NCBI GenBank assembly: GCA_018608705.1
Contig: JABAZD010000028.1
Span: 22,480-86,479 of the forward strand
DNA from: Flavobacteriaceae bacterium
GTDB lineage: Bacteria > Bacteroidota > Bacteroidia > Flavobacteriales > Flavobacteriaceae
Reading direction: 5' to 3'
Length of the DNA: 64,000 nucleotides
A program made the translations under genes and the position numbers. The notes under the pieces are model-generated. The model did not search any database, was not told where the DNA came from, and saw only the letters and a program-made list of their open reading frames with translations. Every line of letters starts with the position of its first letter. Position 1 is the first letter of the stretch. Below are positions 11,168-20,915 of this stretch, piece after piece.

Positions 11168-12312
11168 ATTTTTTTAATTCTATTTTTTTCGTAATCTTCA
11201 AATATCATTTCTCCCAAACCAGACAATCCAGTTAAAAAAGCTTTTCCTTGGTTTTGGGCAGTAAAAAGCTCTACAAATTGCCTTAGATATGGATCTTGAG
11301 CAATCATAAAAGTGGTTATTGGAATTTTTAATTTCCTAGCTTGAGCTGCTTTATTCAAACACTTAGAGACAATCATATCGTCCAGTCCATTACTATTTTT
11401 ATAAAACTCTCCTGATGGAAGTTTTATACAACTTGGCTTACCATCAGTTATCATGAAAATTTGCTTATTTGTATTTCGTTTTCTACGCAAAATATCCATT
11501 GCCAGTTCTAACCCTGCAACAGTATTTGTGTGATATGGTCCAACTTTTAAGTAAGGAAGATCTTTAACCTTAATTGGCCAGGCTTCATTTCCAAATACAA
11601 TAATATCGATGGAGTCTTTAGGATACTTCCGGTGGATTAGCTCTACTAACGCCATAGCTACCTTTTTAGCAGGTGTAATTCGGTCTTCGCCGTACAGAAT
11701 CATTGAGTGACTAATGTCAATCATAAGCACGGTACTCATTTGTGCTTTGTGCTTTGTTTCTTCTACAATCAAATCATTTTCTGTGAGTCGTAAATCTGAA
11801 ATGCCATTATTTATTTGTGCATTTTTAAGACTTTCAGTCATATTTACTGTTGTTAAGTCATCACCAAATTGAAACGACCTATTTTCGCCATCTCGCTCAT
11901 CTCCGATTCCTACTTTCGAAGTGCTGTGATTTCCTAACCCACTTTTTTTTAACTTTCCAAAAACTTGGTTTAAGGCATAGTCTCTCAAGGCCGATTCAAG
12001 TTTGGCAGTGAGTATATTTTTTCCATTTCCTTTTCCATTTCCAGACTTAAGTTTATCAGTACTAGTATCTTTTTTGATATATCCTCGTTTGTTAAGGTCC
12101 TCTTCAAAATCCTCTAGGTTGTAATTGTCGTTAAATATGTTGTATTCCGCATCTAGTGTATTTAACCATTCAAAAGCTTCTTCGATATCGCCTGATGTAT
12201 GAGTTAGGAGTTCTTTAAACACTCCAAACACCCGATCAAAATCTGAAACGTCTTTTTTGATATGTTTACTGAACGTAAACCCCTTTCCATAATTAAAGTT
12301 ATTTTCTGCCAT
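11164..12312 (-). CDS. VWA-domain protein partnered with the downstream AAA+ ATPase
   Basis: MIDAS 'STVLMIDISHSMILYGEDRITPAKKVAMALVELI' and 'IFMITDGKPSC'; 4-nt overlap with the ATPase ORF. Confidence 0.85.
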   Translation of the reverse strand: MAENNFNYGKGFTFSKHIKKDVSDFDRVFGVFKELLTHTSGDIEEAFEWLNTLDAEYNIFNDNYNLEDFEEDLNKRGYIKKDTSTDKLKSGNGKGNGKNILTAKLESALRDYALNQVFGKLKKSGLGNHSTSKVGIGDERDGENRSFQFGDDLTTVNMTESLKNAQINNGISDLRLTENDLIVEETKHKAQMSTVLMIDISHSMILYGEDRITPAKKVAMALVELIHRKYPKDSIDIIVFGNEAWPIKVKDLPYLKVGPYHTNTVAGLELAMDILRRKRNTNKQIFMITDGKPSCIKLPSGEFYKNSNGLDDMIVSKCLNKAAQARKLKIPITTFMIAQDPYLRQFVELFTAQNQGKAFLTGLSGLGEMIFEDYEKNRIKKI

Positions 12313-12566
12313 TATAACAAATATCGTAATATAGAATTCTTAAATGCGTTAAGGAGTTATTAATCTTTTAAATTATTAACGTCCAAACTTTTAGATTTTG
12401 TTGTGTTTTTAACTCTTTAATATTTTTTTAGTCTAAAACACTTGTACGTCCACTGTAGTATTTAGTTGCTATAAACTTAGCTTCTGATTCAGTAATATAT
12501 TCATCAGTTTAAAAGCAATAAAAATTAATAAAGTTATTATAAGAAATAATATGTTTTGTTTCAATC

Positions 12567-13337
12567 TTATAATTTTTTAACTATGGGTTCTATGAATTGT
12601 TTTAAGTCATTTACTCCATTTTCGGACACAAATTTTATAAAAGCACTTCCAATTATAGCTCCTTTTGCATACTTGGTTGCTTGGCTAAAGGTTTCTTGAT
12701 TTGAAATCCCAAACCCAATAATTTGTGGATTGTCAAGATTCATTTCTATAATGCGTTTAAAATAATTTGTTTGATCTTTTCCAAAACCAATTTGGCTTCC
12801 AGTGGTGCTGGCACTACTGACAGTATAAATAAATCCCTTAGAAATGCTATCCATATATCGGATGCGTTTTTCACTTGTTTGTGGGGTAATTAAAAAGATA
12901 TTTAGTAATCCATGTTGTTCGAAAACAGTTTGGTATTGCTCGTGATATACTTCGACTGGAAGATCTGGAATAATTAATCCGTCAATCCCTATTTCTTCAC
13001 ATTTTTGACAAAATGCTTCAACGCCATATTGAAGTATTGGGTTGAAATATCCCATCAAAATTAGGGGTATTGTAACTGTTTTTCGTATGTCTTTAAGCTG
13101 ATCAAACAACACGGATGAGTTCATGCCATTGTGAAGTGCTTGTGTAGAACTTGCCTGAATGGTGGGTCCGTCAGCTAATGGATCGCTAAATGGCAAGCCA
13201 ATCTCTACCATGTCTACGCCATTTGATTCTAAATTTTCAATAGTTCTAACAGTGTCGTTTAGCCTAGGGTAACCCGCAGTAAAGTAGATGGATAATAGTT
13301 TTTTATCTTCTTGTAATTTAACTTGTATTCTGTTCAC
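12567..13337 (-). CDS. trpA: Tryptophan synthase alpha subunit (GTG start proposed)
   Basis: 'FTAGYPRLNDTVRTIENLESNGVDMVEIGLPFSDPLADGPTIQ'. Confidence 0.95.
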   Translation of the reverse strand: MNRIQVKLQEDKKLLSIYFTAGYPRLNDTVRTIENLESNGVDMVEIGLPFSDPLADGPTIQASSTQALHNGMNSSVLFDQLKDIRKTVTIPLILMGYFNPILQYGVEAFCQKCEEIGIDGLIIPDLPVEVYHEQYQTVFEQHGLLNIFLITPQTSEKRIRYMDSISKGFIYTVSSASTTGSQIGFGKDQTNYFKRIIEMNLDNPQIIGFGISNQETFSQATKYAKGAIIGSAFIKFVSENGVNDLKQFIEPIVKKL

Positions 13338-13341
13338 AATT

Positions 13342-14523
13342 TTATAGTTTAAAATAATCAATATAGGTGTTCAAATCTTTGTCGCCACGTCCTGATAAAC
13401 TAATTATTACCACATCCTCAGGCTTAAATTTTTTATCTTTAAAAATAGCCAATGCATGAGAGGTTTCAATCGCCGGAATGATGCCTTCGAGTTGTGATAA
13501 CTCCAATCCAGCTTTCATAGCTTCATCATCGGTTACCGATATAAATTCGGCACGTTTGGTTTTATATAAATGTGCATGCATAGGGCCAACACCTGGGTAA
13601 TCTAAGCCTGCCGAAATAGAATAGGGCTCTGTAATTTGACCATCTGTAGTTTGCATTAGTAAGGTTTTACTGCCGTGAATCACCCCTTCTTTTCCAAGGA
13701 CCGAAGTTGCAGCACTTTCTCCTGTGTAAATGCCTTTTCCTGCGGCCTCTACTGCAATTAGTTTTACGTCAGGTTCATTCAAATAATAGTAATATGCTCC
13801 AGCGGCATTACTTCCACCGCCAACACAAGCCACCACATAGTCAGGATTTTCTTTACCTTCAACTTCTTTTAATTGCAATCTAATTTCTTTAGATACTACG
13901 GATTGAAAACGTGTAACCATATCAGGATAGGGGTGTGGTCCCACTGCACTTCCAATGATATAATGAGTATTTACAGGGTTGTTAATCCAATCTCGTATCG
14001 CTTCATTTGTAGCATCTTTTAGAGTACGACTTCCTGAAAGTGCAGGGCGAACTTCCGCTCCTAGCATTTTCATACGTGCCACATTAGGCGCTTGTCGTGA
14101 AATATCAACTTCTCCCATGTAAACAACACATTCCATACCAACCAAAGCACATACAGTCGCTGTCGCCACTCCGTGTTGTCCAGCACCAGTTTCAGCGATG
14201 ACACGTGTTTTTTTGAGGCGCTTTGCCATTAAAATCTGTCCTATTGTATTATTGATTTTATGCGCTCCCGTATGGCATAAATCTTCACGCTTAAGGTATA
14301 TTTTTGTATTATATTTTTCGGATAATCGTTTAGCAAAATATAAAGGCGTAGGTCTGCCAACATAATTCTTTAGCAGTTGACCGAACTCTTTTTTGAAATC
14401 AGGCTCTGCCATTACCTTTAAATAATTTTGACGCAATTCTTCGATATTGGGGTACAACATTTCTGGAATAAATGCTCCTCCGAATTGGCCATAGTAGCCT
14501 TTTTCATTTACGTGATAACTCAT
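13342..14523 (-). CDS. trpB: Tryptophan synthase beta subunit
   Basis: '[37 protein letters not shown]', '[14 protein letters not shown]'. Confidence 0.97.
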   Translation of the reverse strand: MSYHVNEKGYYGQFGGAFIPEMLYPNIEELRQNYLKVMAEPDFKKEFGQLLKNYVGRPTPLYFAKRLSEKYNTKIYLKREDLCHTGAHKINNTIGQILMAKRLKKTRVIAETGAGQHGVATATVCALVGMECVVYMGEVDISRQAPNVARMKMLGAEVRPALSGSRTLKDATNEAIRDWINNPVNTHYIIGSAVGPHPYPDMVTRFQSVVSKEIRLQLKEVEGKENPDYVVACVGGGSNAAGAYYYYLNEPDVKLIAVEAAGKGIYTGESAATSVLGKEGVIHGSKTLLMQTTDGQITEPYSISAGLDYPGVGPMHAHLYKTKRAEFISVTDDEAMKAGLELSQLEGIIPAIETSHALAIFKDKKFKPEDVVIISLSGRGDKDLNTYIDYFKL

Positions 14524-15134
14524 AATAGTTGTTTAAATTTTTCTAAACTTTTTTTATCCTTATTAGCGGGAGCAACTTCAAATTTACTATTTACGTCTAT
14601 AGCATAGCAATAGGTTGCTGCTGTACTTATTTTAAATGCTTGTAATTGATTTATGTTTTCTAATCCAATCCCACCACTCAAAAAATATGGTTTTGTTGAC
14701 GGGTAATTTTCTAAAACAGCCCAATCAAAGCAGTAGCCATTTCCGCCCGATAGTGGACCTTTTGTGTCAAAAAGATAAAAGTCACAAACGGATTCGTAAG
14801 GACTTAGTACATTAAAATTAAATTTATTTTTAATAGAAAATACTTTGATGACCTTTATGTTAAGTGCTTGTATAGATTTGCAAAACTCAGGCTTTTCCTC
14901 GCCATGCAATTGAACTACTTGCAAATTGTAGGTGTTGATTTTCTCGACAATAGTATTAAAAGATGCATTGACAAAAACACCTACTTTTTTTATACAAGGG
15001 AAAAGGGTTGGAATCGATGTGGTCAAGTTACGTGAGGAGCCTTCATAAAATATAAAGCCCATATAATCAGGATTGATTCTAGCAATCTCCTCAATATTGT
15101 GGTCATATCGCATACCACATACTTTTAGTTTCAT
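14520..15134 (-). CDS. trpF: Phosphoribosylanthranilate isomerase
   Basis: '[14 protein letters not shown]', '[12 protein letters not shown]', '[13 protein letters not shown]'. Confidence 0.93.
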   Translation of the reverse strand: MKLKVCGMRYDHNIEEIARINPDYMGFIFYEGSSRNLTTSIPTLFPCIKKVGVFVNASFNTIVEKINTYNLQVVQLHGEEKPEFCKSIQALNIKVIKVFSIKNKFNFNVLSPYESVCDFYLFDTKGPLSGGNGYCFDWAVLENYPSTKPYFLSGGIGLENINQLQAFKISTAATYCYAIDVNSKFEVAPANKDKKSLEKFKQLL

Positions 15135-15919
15135 CTGTTCAATTGTTTTATAAATGCTGCTGCACTGGCACCAGGGTTTTCTGTTTTCATAAAATTCTCA
15201 CCTATTAAAAACCCTTTGTAGCCATAGGTTTGTAAGCACTTAATATCTTCCACCAAACGAATTCCACTCTCTGATATTTTTACAAATTCGTCAGGAATGA
15301 GTTTGCTTAGTATTTTGCTTGTTTCTAAATTAACTTCAAATGTCTTAAGATTTCTATTATTTACGCCAATCATATTTAGGGACGGCATGATTGATTTATT
15401 TAATTCGTTCTCATTATGAACTTCTAATAAGACTTCCATTCCTAGACGTTGAGCAAGTGTTGAAAACACTTGAATCTGGTTGCGACTCAAAATGGAAGCA
15501 ATTAGTAAAATAACATCGGCTCCGTAGGCTTTTGCTTCTATAATTTGATAAGTATCAATAATAAATTCTTTTCTAATTAAAGGCATTTCACTACTAGCTC
15601 TTGAAGTCAGTAAATCTTCTAAGCTTCCTCCAAAATATTTCATATCTGTTAAGACGGACATCCCACAAGCTCCGGCACTTTCATATCCTTTTGCCACATC
15701 TTGGGTGTTAAAATTTTGATTAATACAGTTCTTAGACGGTGAGCGGCGTTTGTGTTCTGTGATGAGTCCTGAAGTACTATTTATTAATCGTTTACTAAGC
15801 GATGGAGATTGGCGTTCAAATAGAACGGATTCCTCCAGCTGTTTAATGGGAATGAGTTGTTTTCTTAGCCCAACCTCAAGACGTTTATCAGCTACAATTA
15901 GGTTTAATATGTTACTCAT
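15131..15919 (-). CDS. trpC: Indole-3-glycerol phosphate synthase
   Basis: 'ITEHKRRSPSKNCIN', 'PLIRKEFIIDTYQIIEAKAYGADVILLIA', 'GVNNRNLKTFEV', 'KISESGI'. Confidence 0.95.
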   Translation of the reverse strand: MSNILNLIVADKRLEVGLRKQLIPIKQLEESVLFERQSPSLSKRLINSTSGLITEHKRRSPSKNCINQNFNTQDVAKGYESAGACGMSVLTDMKYFGGSLEDLLTSRASSEMPLIRKEFIIDTYQIIEAKAYGADVILLIASILSRNQIQVFSTLAQRLGMEVLLEVHNENELNKSIMPSLNMIGVNNRNLKTFEVNLETSKILSKLIPDEFVKISESGIRLVEDIKCLQTYGYKGFLIGENFMKTENPGASAAAFIKQLNR

Positions 15920-16905
15920 TATATTTTGATTAGTTTAGTAAGACATTTGTTTGCTTTTCCAGAGTAAAGGGCTTCTTTGGCTAGTTCATAGCCTTCAATA
16001 TGTGTAAGTTGTTTGGCCGTTGCAATCGCCAAACCAGCATTGGCGCATACAACATTATTTTGTGCTTCAGAGCCCTGTCCTTCAATAATTTTTTTAAAAA
16101 TTTTAGAGGCCTCTGCAACTGTATTTCCACCAAAGATAGCTTCTTGGGTATTGTTTTCTAATCCTAAATCTTCAGCTGAGAAAAGCAACTCGGATTTATT
16201 TGATATAATTTTAACTGTGTTAGTTAGAGAAATTTCATCATAGCCTCCAAGGTCATGAACAATACTGTAGTTTTTATCCGAGTCTTGATATAAATAAGCA
16301 TAAAGCCGTAATAATTCTAAATTAAATACCCCTACCATTTGGTTTTTTGGAGCCGATGGATTTACCATAGGTCCAAGCATGTTAAAAAAAGTTTTAACCC
16401 CTAAGCTCTGTCGAATGGGTGCTATATTTTTCATAGCTGGATGAAATAATGGCGCATGTAAAACGCAAATTCCTGCTGAGGCAATGGCACGTTCTAAAAA
16501 GTCGACATCATTGGAAAAAGTTACTCCAAGAGATTCTAGTACGTTGGAGGATCCACAAGCCGAGGATACCCCGTAATTTCCATGCTTTGCTACTGGAACA
16601 CCAGCAGCAGCTGTTATAAACGATGAAAGGGTTGAAATGTTAAATGTGTCTTTGCCGTCGCCCCCTGTTCCGCATAAATCGATGGGGTTGTAAGCCGATA
16701 GATCTACTGGAACGCATAGTTCTAAAAGCGCATCCCTAAATCCTTTTAATTCATCCAGGGTGATACTTCGCATCATGAAAACAGTAAGAAAAGAAGCAAT
16801 TTGACTCTGGTTATAGTCCCCTTTGGAGATATTAATCAAAATCTGTTTCGCTTCTTCACTCGAAATTGTTTCATGATTAATAAGTCTGTTTAAAGTCTGT
16901 TTCAT
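15919..16905 (-). CDS. trpD: Anthranilate phosphoribosyltransferase
   Basis: 'DLCGTGGDGKDTFNISTLSSF', 'KHGNYGVSSACGSSNVLESLG', 'RQSLGVKTFFNMLGPMVNP'. Confidence 0.95.
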   Translation of the reverse strand: MKQTLNRLINHETISSEEAKQILINISKGDYNQSQIASFLTVFMMRSITLDELKGFRDALLELCVPVDLSAYNPIDLCGTGGDGKDTFNISTLSSFITAAAGVPVAKHGNYGVSSACGSSNVLESLGVTFSNDVDFLERAIASAGICVLHAPLFHPAMKNIAPIRQSLGVKTFFNMLGPMVNPSAPKNQMVGVFNLELLRLYAYLYQDSDKNYSIVHDLGGYDEISLTNTVKIISNKSELLFSAEDLGLENNTQEAIFGGNTVAEASKIFKKIIEGQGSEAQNNVVCANAGLAIATAKQLTHIEGYELAKEALYSGKANKCLTKLIKI

Positions 16906-16920
16906 TTTTATTTTTTCAAA

Positions 16921-17487
16921 TTAGGAGGTAATCCAGTTTTTTAGTAGTTGTTTTCCATGGGGAGTGAGTACTGATTCTGGGTGAAACTGTACACCCTTTA
17001 CATCGTATATTTTATGTCTTAAAGACATAACCTGTCCATTATCATCAATTGAAGTGGCTTCCAAAACATCAGGAAGATTTGCATCTACAACCCACGAATG
17101 GTAGCGTCCAACCTGTAGAGTTGGTCCCAATTGATTAAACAGAATTTCGTCTTTTACTACTACTGTAATATCTGTGTGAACTCCGTGATAGACCTCCTTT
17201 AAATTTACAAGCTGCCCCCCAAAGACATCGCCAATAGCCTGTTGTCCTAGGCATACTCCTAAAATGCTTTTAGTTGAAGCATATTGCTTAATCACAGCAT
17301 TTAATAAACCAGCTTCCTTTGGAACTCCCGGGCCTGGAGACAGAAGTATTTTATCGAAACCCTTAATGTCATCTAAGTGAAATTTATCATTTCTAAGTAC
17401 CGTAACCTCACAGTCTAAATCTTCTAGATAGTGTACCAGATTAAAGGTAAAGCTGTCGTAATTATCGATGACTACTATTTTTTTCAT
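16921..17487 (-). CDS. trpG: Anthranilate synthase component II (glutamine amidotransferase)
   Basis: 'IDNYDSFTFNLVHYLE', 'LLSPGPGVPKEAG', 'GVCLGQQAIG', 'VQFHPESVLTPHG'. Confidence 0.95.
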   Translation of the reverse strand: MKKIVVIDNYDSFTFNLVHYLEDLDCEVTVLRNDKFHLDDIKGFDKILLSPGPGVPKEAGLLNAVIKQYASTKSILGVCLGQQAIGDVFGGQLVNLKEVYHGVHTDITVVVKDEILFNQLGPTLQVGRYHSWVVDANLPDVLEATSIDDNGQVMSLRHKIYDVKGVQFHPESVLTPHGKQLLKNWITS

Positions 17488-17489
17488 AT

Positions 17490-18890
17490 TTAAATTGTTT
17501 CAGCAAGTTTAATTGCTTTTGTTAAAGCACCTAGCTTGTTATATACTTCTTGAAGTTCATTTTCTGAATTGGATTTGGAAACGATTCCCGCCCCTGCTTG
17601 CCAATGCAGTTGATAGTCTTTACTTAAAAAGGTACGAATCATGATTGCATGGGTATAATTCCCATGGAAATCCATAAATCCGATCGCTCCTCCATAAAAG
17701 GTACGGCTTGTTTTTTCGTATTTTTCAATCAGTTGCATTGCTTTATACTTAGGAGCTCCACTAAGGGTACCTGCAGGAAAAGTATCTGCCACAATTTGCA
17801 TGGTAGGTATGTTTTCTTTAACGGCTCCAACGACTTTGCTGACTAAGTGAATTACATGTGAGAAGAACTGGACTTCTCTGTATTTTTCAATAACAACTTT
17901 TGTGCAGTGGCGACTTAAATCGTTTCTAGCTAAGTCTACTAGCATGACGTGCTCACTATTTTCTTTTTTATCAGCTACTAAGTTCTTTGCCAGTTCAGCA
18001 TCTTTCAAATCATCTCCAGTTCGCGCAAATGTGCCGGCAATAGGGTGAATTTCTGCTCTTTTATTTTCTACAATAAGCTGAGCCTCAGGAGAGCTTCCAA
18101 AAATCTTGAATTTACCGTAATCAAAATAAAACAAGAAGGGAGAAGGATTAATACTTCGAAGTGCACGGTACACATTGAATTCATCTCCTTTAAAATCTTG
18201 TTGAAATTTCTTTGACAAAACTAATTGAAATACATCGCCACGATTGCAGTGTTTTTTGGCTAAATCGACATTAGATTTAAATGCTTTATCTGTTAAGTTA
18301 GAACTGATTTCCCCTTTGGATTTGAAATCATAGGATGAGAAGCTTTGTATTTTTATCAGATGATCAATAGCCTCTATATTACTCTCACACTCATAGCAAT
18401 GCGCAAAGATATAGGCTTCATTTTTGAAATGGTTAATCGCAATTATGTTCTGATAAACCGCATAATAAATATCTGGAATTTCAATAGAGTCTTCTTTTTT
18501 TGAAATAGTGATATCTTCAAAATACTTAACAGCATCATAAGCTGTAAATCCAAACATACCATTATTGATAAACTTAAACACTTTATCGTTTTTAGTTTTA
18601 AATTGCTTAGTGAAGGTGTCAATTTCTAACGTTACCTTATTCGGTTCCACAGTCTTGGTTTCAGTTGTGTGGTCAGGGTAGGTTTTAGTAATCAGCTTAG
18701 CCTCTACTTTTATGGATGCGATCGGGTTGCAGCAGATATAAGAAAAACTATTATCATTACCATGGTAGTCGCTACTTTCTAGTAGAATACTATTAGGGAA
18801 CTGATCCCTAATTTTTAGATATACACTAACGGGCGATATTGTATCTGCTAGTATTTTTTTATAATGTGTTTTTAGCTTAAAATTTTTCAT
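17490..18890 (-). CDS. trpE: Anthranilate synthase component I (start moved to 18890)
   Basis: 'GTFARTGDDLKDAELAKNLVADKKENSEHVMLVDLARNDLSRHC', 'PAGTLSGAPKYKAMQLIEKYE'. The ORF-track start at 18941 lies upstream of the terminator hairpin, so MKNFKLKTHYKK at 18890 is preferred. Confidence 0.93.
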   Translation of the reverse strand: MKNFKLKTHYKKILADTISPVSVYLKIRDQFPNSILLESSDYHGNDNSFSYICCNPIASIKVEAKLITKTYPDHTTETKTVEPNKVTLEIDTFTKQFKTKNDKVFKFINNGMFGFTAYDAVKYFEDITISKKEDSIEIPDIYYAVYQNIIAINHFKNEAYIFAHCYECESNIEAIDHLIKIQSFSSYDFKSKGEISSNLTDKAFKSNVDLAKKHCNRGDVFQLVLSKKFQQDFKGDEFNVYRALRSINPSPFLFYFDYGKFKIFGSSPEAQLIVENKRAEIHPIAGTFARTGDDLKDAELAKNLVADKKENSEHVMLVDLARNDLSRHCTKVVIEKYREVQFFSHVIHLVSKVVGAVKENIPTMQIVADTFPAGTLSGAPKYKAMQLIEKYEKTSRTFYGGAIGFMDFHGNYTHAIMIRTFLSKDYQLHWQAGAGIVSKSNSENELQEVYNKLGALTKAIKLAETI

Positions 18891-18896
18891 AAAAAA

Positions 18897-18922
18897 AAGG
18901 CTTGTCGTGATTGACAAGCCTT
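18897..18922 (-). terminator. Intrinsic terminator (trp attenuator) immediately upstream of the trpE ATG
   Basis: Minus-strand RNA AAGGCTTGTC-AATCAC-GACAAGCCTT then TTTTTT; perfect 10-bp stem; U tract abuts the trpE start codon. Confidence 0.93.
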
Positions 18923-18954
18923 GGTATTTTGAATTAAACAAACATAGGGGAGTA

Positions 18955-19011
18955 TCACGAATTGATTTTTCGATAATTACACCACCAAGGATTGTTTAAT
19001 ATAAATTTCAT
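18955..19011 (-). CDS. trpL: Trp leader peptide, 18 aa, MKFILNNPWWCNYRKINS
   Basis: ATG AAA TTT ATA TTA AAC AAT CCT TGG TGG TGT AAT TAT CGA AAA ATC AAT TCG TGA; tandem Trp codons between a promoter and a terminator ahead of trpE. Confidence 0.88.
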   Translation of the reverse strand: MKFILNNPWWCNYRKINS

Positions 19012-19028
19012 AATAATTTTTATTGATT

Positions 19029-19058
19029 CAAATTTAACAACGTTTTTTTAAAAAGCAA
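19029..19058 (-). promoter_or_regulatory. Bacteroidota-type promoter of the trp operon
   Basis: Minus strand TTG-N19-TAAATTTG, matching the -33 TTG / -7 TAnnTTTG consensus; expected TSS about 10 nt before the leader ATG. Confidence 0.75.
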
Positions 19059-19077
19059 AAAGAAATTATTATTTTTT

Positions 19078-19650
19078 TTAAAATTTTAATTTAACGTTTA
19101 AGTCAAATTCATCGTAGATCGCTTTGTCTTTTATACCATCAAAAAAACTAGCAGAACCGTATTTGATCCCGTATTTGGTGCGATCAATCTTTAGATTAGT
19201 TGAAGCACTATTTTCATTGAGTGTTAGAACAAAAGAAACCTCATTTGTAATTCCTTTAATAGTCATGTCCCCAACTACCGCATAGCCTAATTTGCTCTTA
19301 TTCACAGATGTAAACACGAGTGTAGCAGTTTTAAAGTTGTTTACGCCAAAGAAGTCATCTGCTTTTAAATGCCCGTCTAATTTTTTTTTGGAATTTCCTT
19401 CTAAATCAGTTGTATTTATAGTGGTCATGTCCATTGCAAATTTTCCACCAACTAAGGTATTACCTTTAAAGTTAAGTGATCCGTTTAATAAGCTAATAGT
19501 TCCTTCGTGTTGTCCAGTAACTTTATATCCTACCCAATTAATTACACTTTCAGCAACATTTATATTTTTAGAGTCAGTGGTCGTGTAAGCCGATAATACC
19601 ACAGCAAACAATACAAGTAGAGGTTTTAGAATTAATTTTTTTATGCTCAT
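19078..19650 (-). CDS. YceI family periplasmic protein
   Basis: 'VAESVINWVGYKVTGQHEGTISLLNGSLNF', 'LDGHLKADDFFGVNNFKTATLVFTS', 'GDMTIKGITNEVSF'. Confidence 0.92.
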   Translation of the reverse strand: MSIKKLILKPLLVLFAVVLSAYTTTDSKNINVAESVINWVGYKVTGQHEGTISLLNGSLNFKGNTLVGGKFAMDMTTINTTDLEGNSKKKLDGHLKADDFFGVNNFKTATLVFTSVNKSKLGYAVVGDMTIKGITNEVSFVLTLNENSASTNLKIDRTKYGIKYGSASFFDGIKDKAIYDEFDLNVKLKF

Positions 19651-19769
19651 CGTTAATTTTTTAAATGGTTTACACAAATATATATTTTTATATTTTTTTA
19701 CTCGCATCATTCATAATAATTTTCTGTTAATTTTTTAGTCTAATAATTGAGTTTTTTTAACTTTATGGG

Positions 19770-20267
19770 ATGAAAAATCTCCTTTTTTTAGTAGTCTTTT
19801 GTTTCTTGGCTTGCAAGTCAGAGATCAAAACAAAGGACAAAATTTCAGCAAGCTTACCGATATTAGAAATTCACGATTTCTCAGGGATTCAGCCGTATTT
19901 AAATATTGATGGCTCCAAAACTTATATTGTTAACTTTTGGGCTACCTGGTGTGCTCCTTGTGTAAAAGAGTTGCCATATTTTGAGGCTATTCAAGCCAAT
20001 TACCCCAAAGATGTTGAGGTTTTATTGATTAGCTTGGATTTCCCTCGTCAGTATGAATCTAAATTAAAACCATTTATTCAAAAACACCAAATAAAGTCTA
20101 AGGTTATTGTTTTGGACGATCCTGACATGAATTCTTGGATTCCAAAGGTAGATATTAACTGGGACGGAGCTATCCCTGTAACACTTATTTACAACAGTTC
20201 AAAACGAAGTTTTTATAATCGTACCTTTACCTACGACGAGCTAGAAACTGAGCTAGAAAATTTTTAA
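19770..20267 (+). CDS. TlpA-like thioredoxin-fold lipoprotein
   Basis: 'VNFWATWCAPCVKELPYFEAI' (WCxPC) with lipobox FLAC. Confidence 0.9.
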   Translation: MKNLLFLVVFCFLACKSEIKTKDKISASLPILEIHDFSGIQPYLNIDGSKTYIVNFWATWCAPCVKELPYFEAIQANYPKDVEVLLISLDFPRQYESKLKPFIQKHQIKSKVIVLDDPDMNSWIPKVDINWDGAIPVTLIYNSSKRSFYNRTFTYDELETELENF

Positions 20268-20284
20268 CTATTAAATAATTACTT

Positions 20285-20884
20285 ATGAATATAATTTATA
20301 GCATATTAATTCTTTTTACAACACTATTACACTCACAATTATTAAATGGCGGATATGATATTGGAGATATAGCAACTGACTTTAGTTTAGAAAATATTGA
20401 TGGTAATTTTGTCTCCCTTTCTGATTTTAAAGACGCTAAAGGTTTTATAATTGTATTTACTTGCAACACTTGCCCTTACGCCGTATTATACGAAGATCGA
20501 ATTGAAGCACTCAATAAAAAATATGCACCTCAAGGATACCCAGTTATTGCAATTATGCCTAATAATGTTGAAACAAAACCAGGCGATTCCATGTTATCAA
20601 TGCAGCAAAGAGCCAATGATAAAGAGTTTACATTTCCGTATTTAATTGATGCTGATCAAGAAATATATCCTCAATATGGTGCTACAAAAACCCCTCATGT
20701 ATTTGTTTTAGAATCGACAAGTCGTGGCCCTTTAGTCAGATATATTGGTGGGATAGATGACAATTACAAAGATGCTTCTTTAGTAAAAACCCGTTATGTA
20801 GAAGAGGCGATTGAATCGCTCAAGAATGGTTATGAAATTAAACAAACAAAAACTAAAGCGATAGGTTGTTCTATCAAATTATAA
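20285..20884 (+). CDS. Thioredoxin-family / AhpC-TSA-like redoxin, exported
   Basis: 'DIGDIATDFSLENIDGNFVSLSDFKDAKGFIIVFTCNTCPYAVLYEDRIEAL'. Confidence 0.9.
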   Translation: MNIIYSILILFTTLLHSQLLNGGYDIGDIATDFSLENIDGNFVSLSDFKDAKGFIIVFTCNTCPYAVLYEDRIEALNKKYAPQGYPVIAIMPNNVETKPGDSMLSMQQRANDKEFTFPYLIDADQEIYPQYGATKTPHVFVLESTSRGPLVRYIGGIDDNYKDASLVKTRYVEEAIESLKNGYEIKQTKTKAIGCSIKL

Positions 20885-20915
20885 CTCCAAATAATTAAAT
20901 TAATAAAAATATTTT

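Noticed and set aside
12490-12500. TTTTAAAC-like site considered as a programmed -1 frameshift signal
   Set aside because: The phase is wrong for X XXY YYZ and a -1 slip would place UAA in the A site; treated as gene decay or indel instead.
19292-19588. 98-aa ORF antisense to the YceI gene
   Set aside because: Shadow ORF; no support beyond length.
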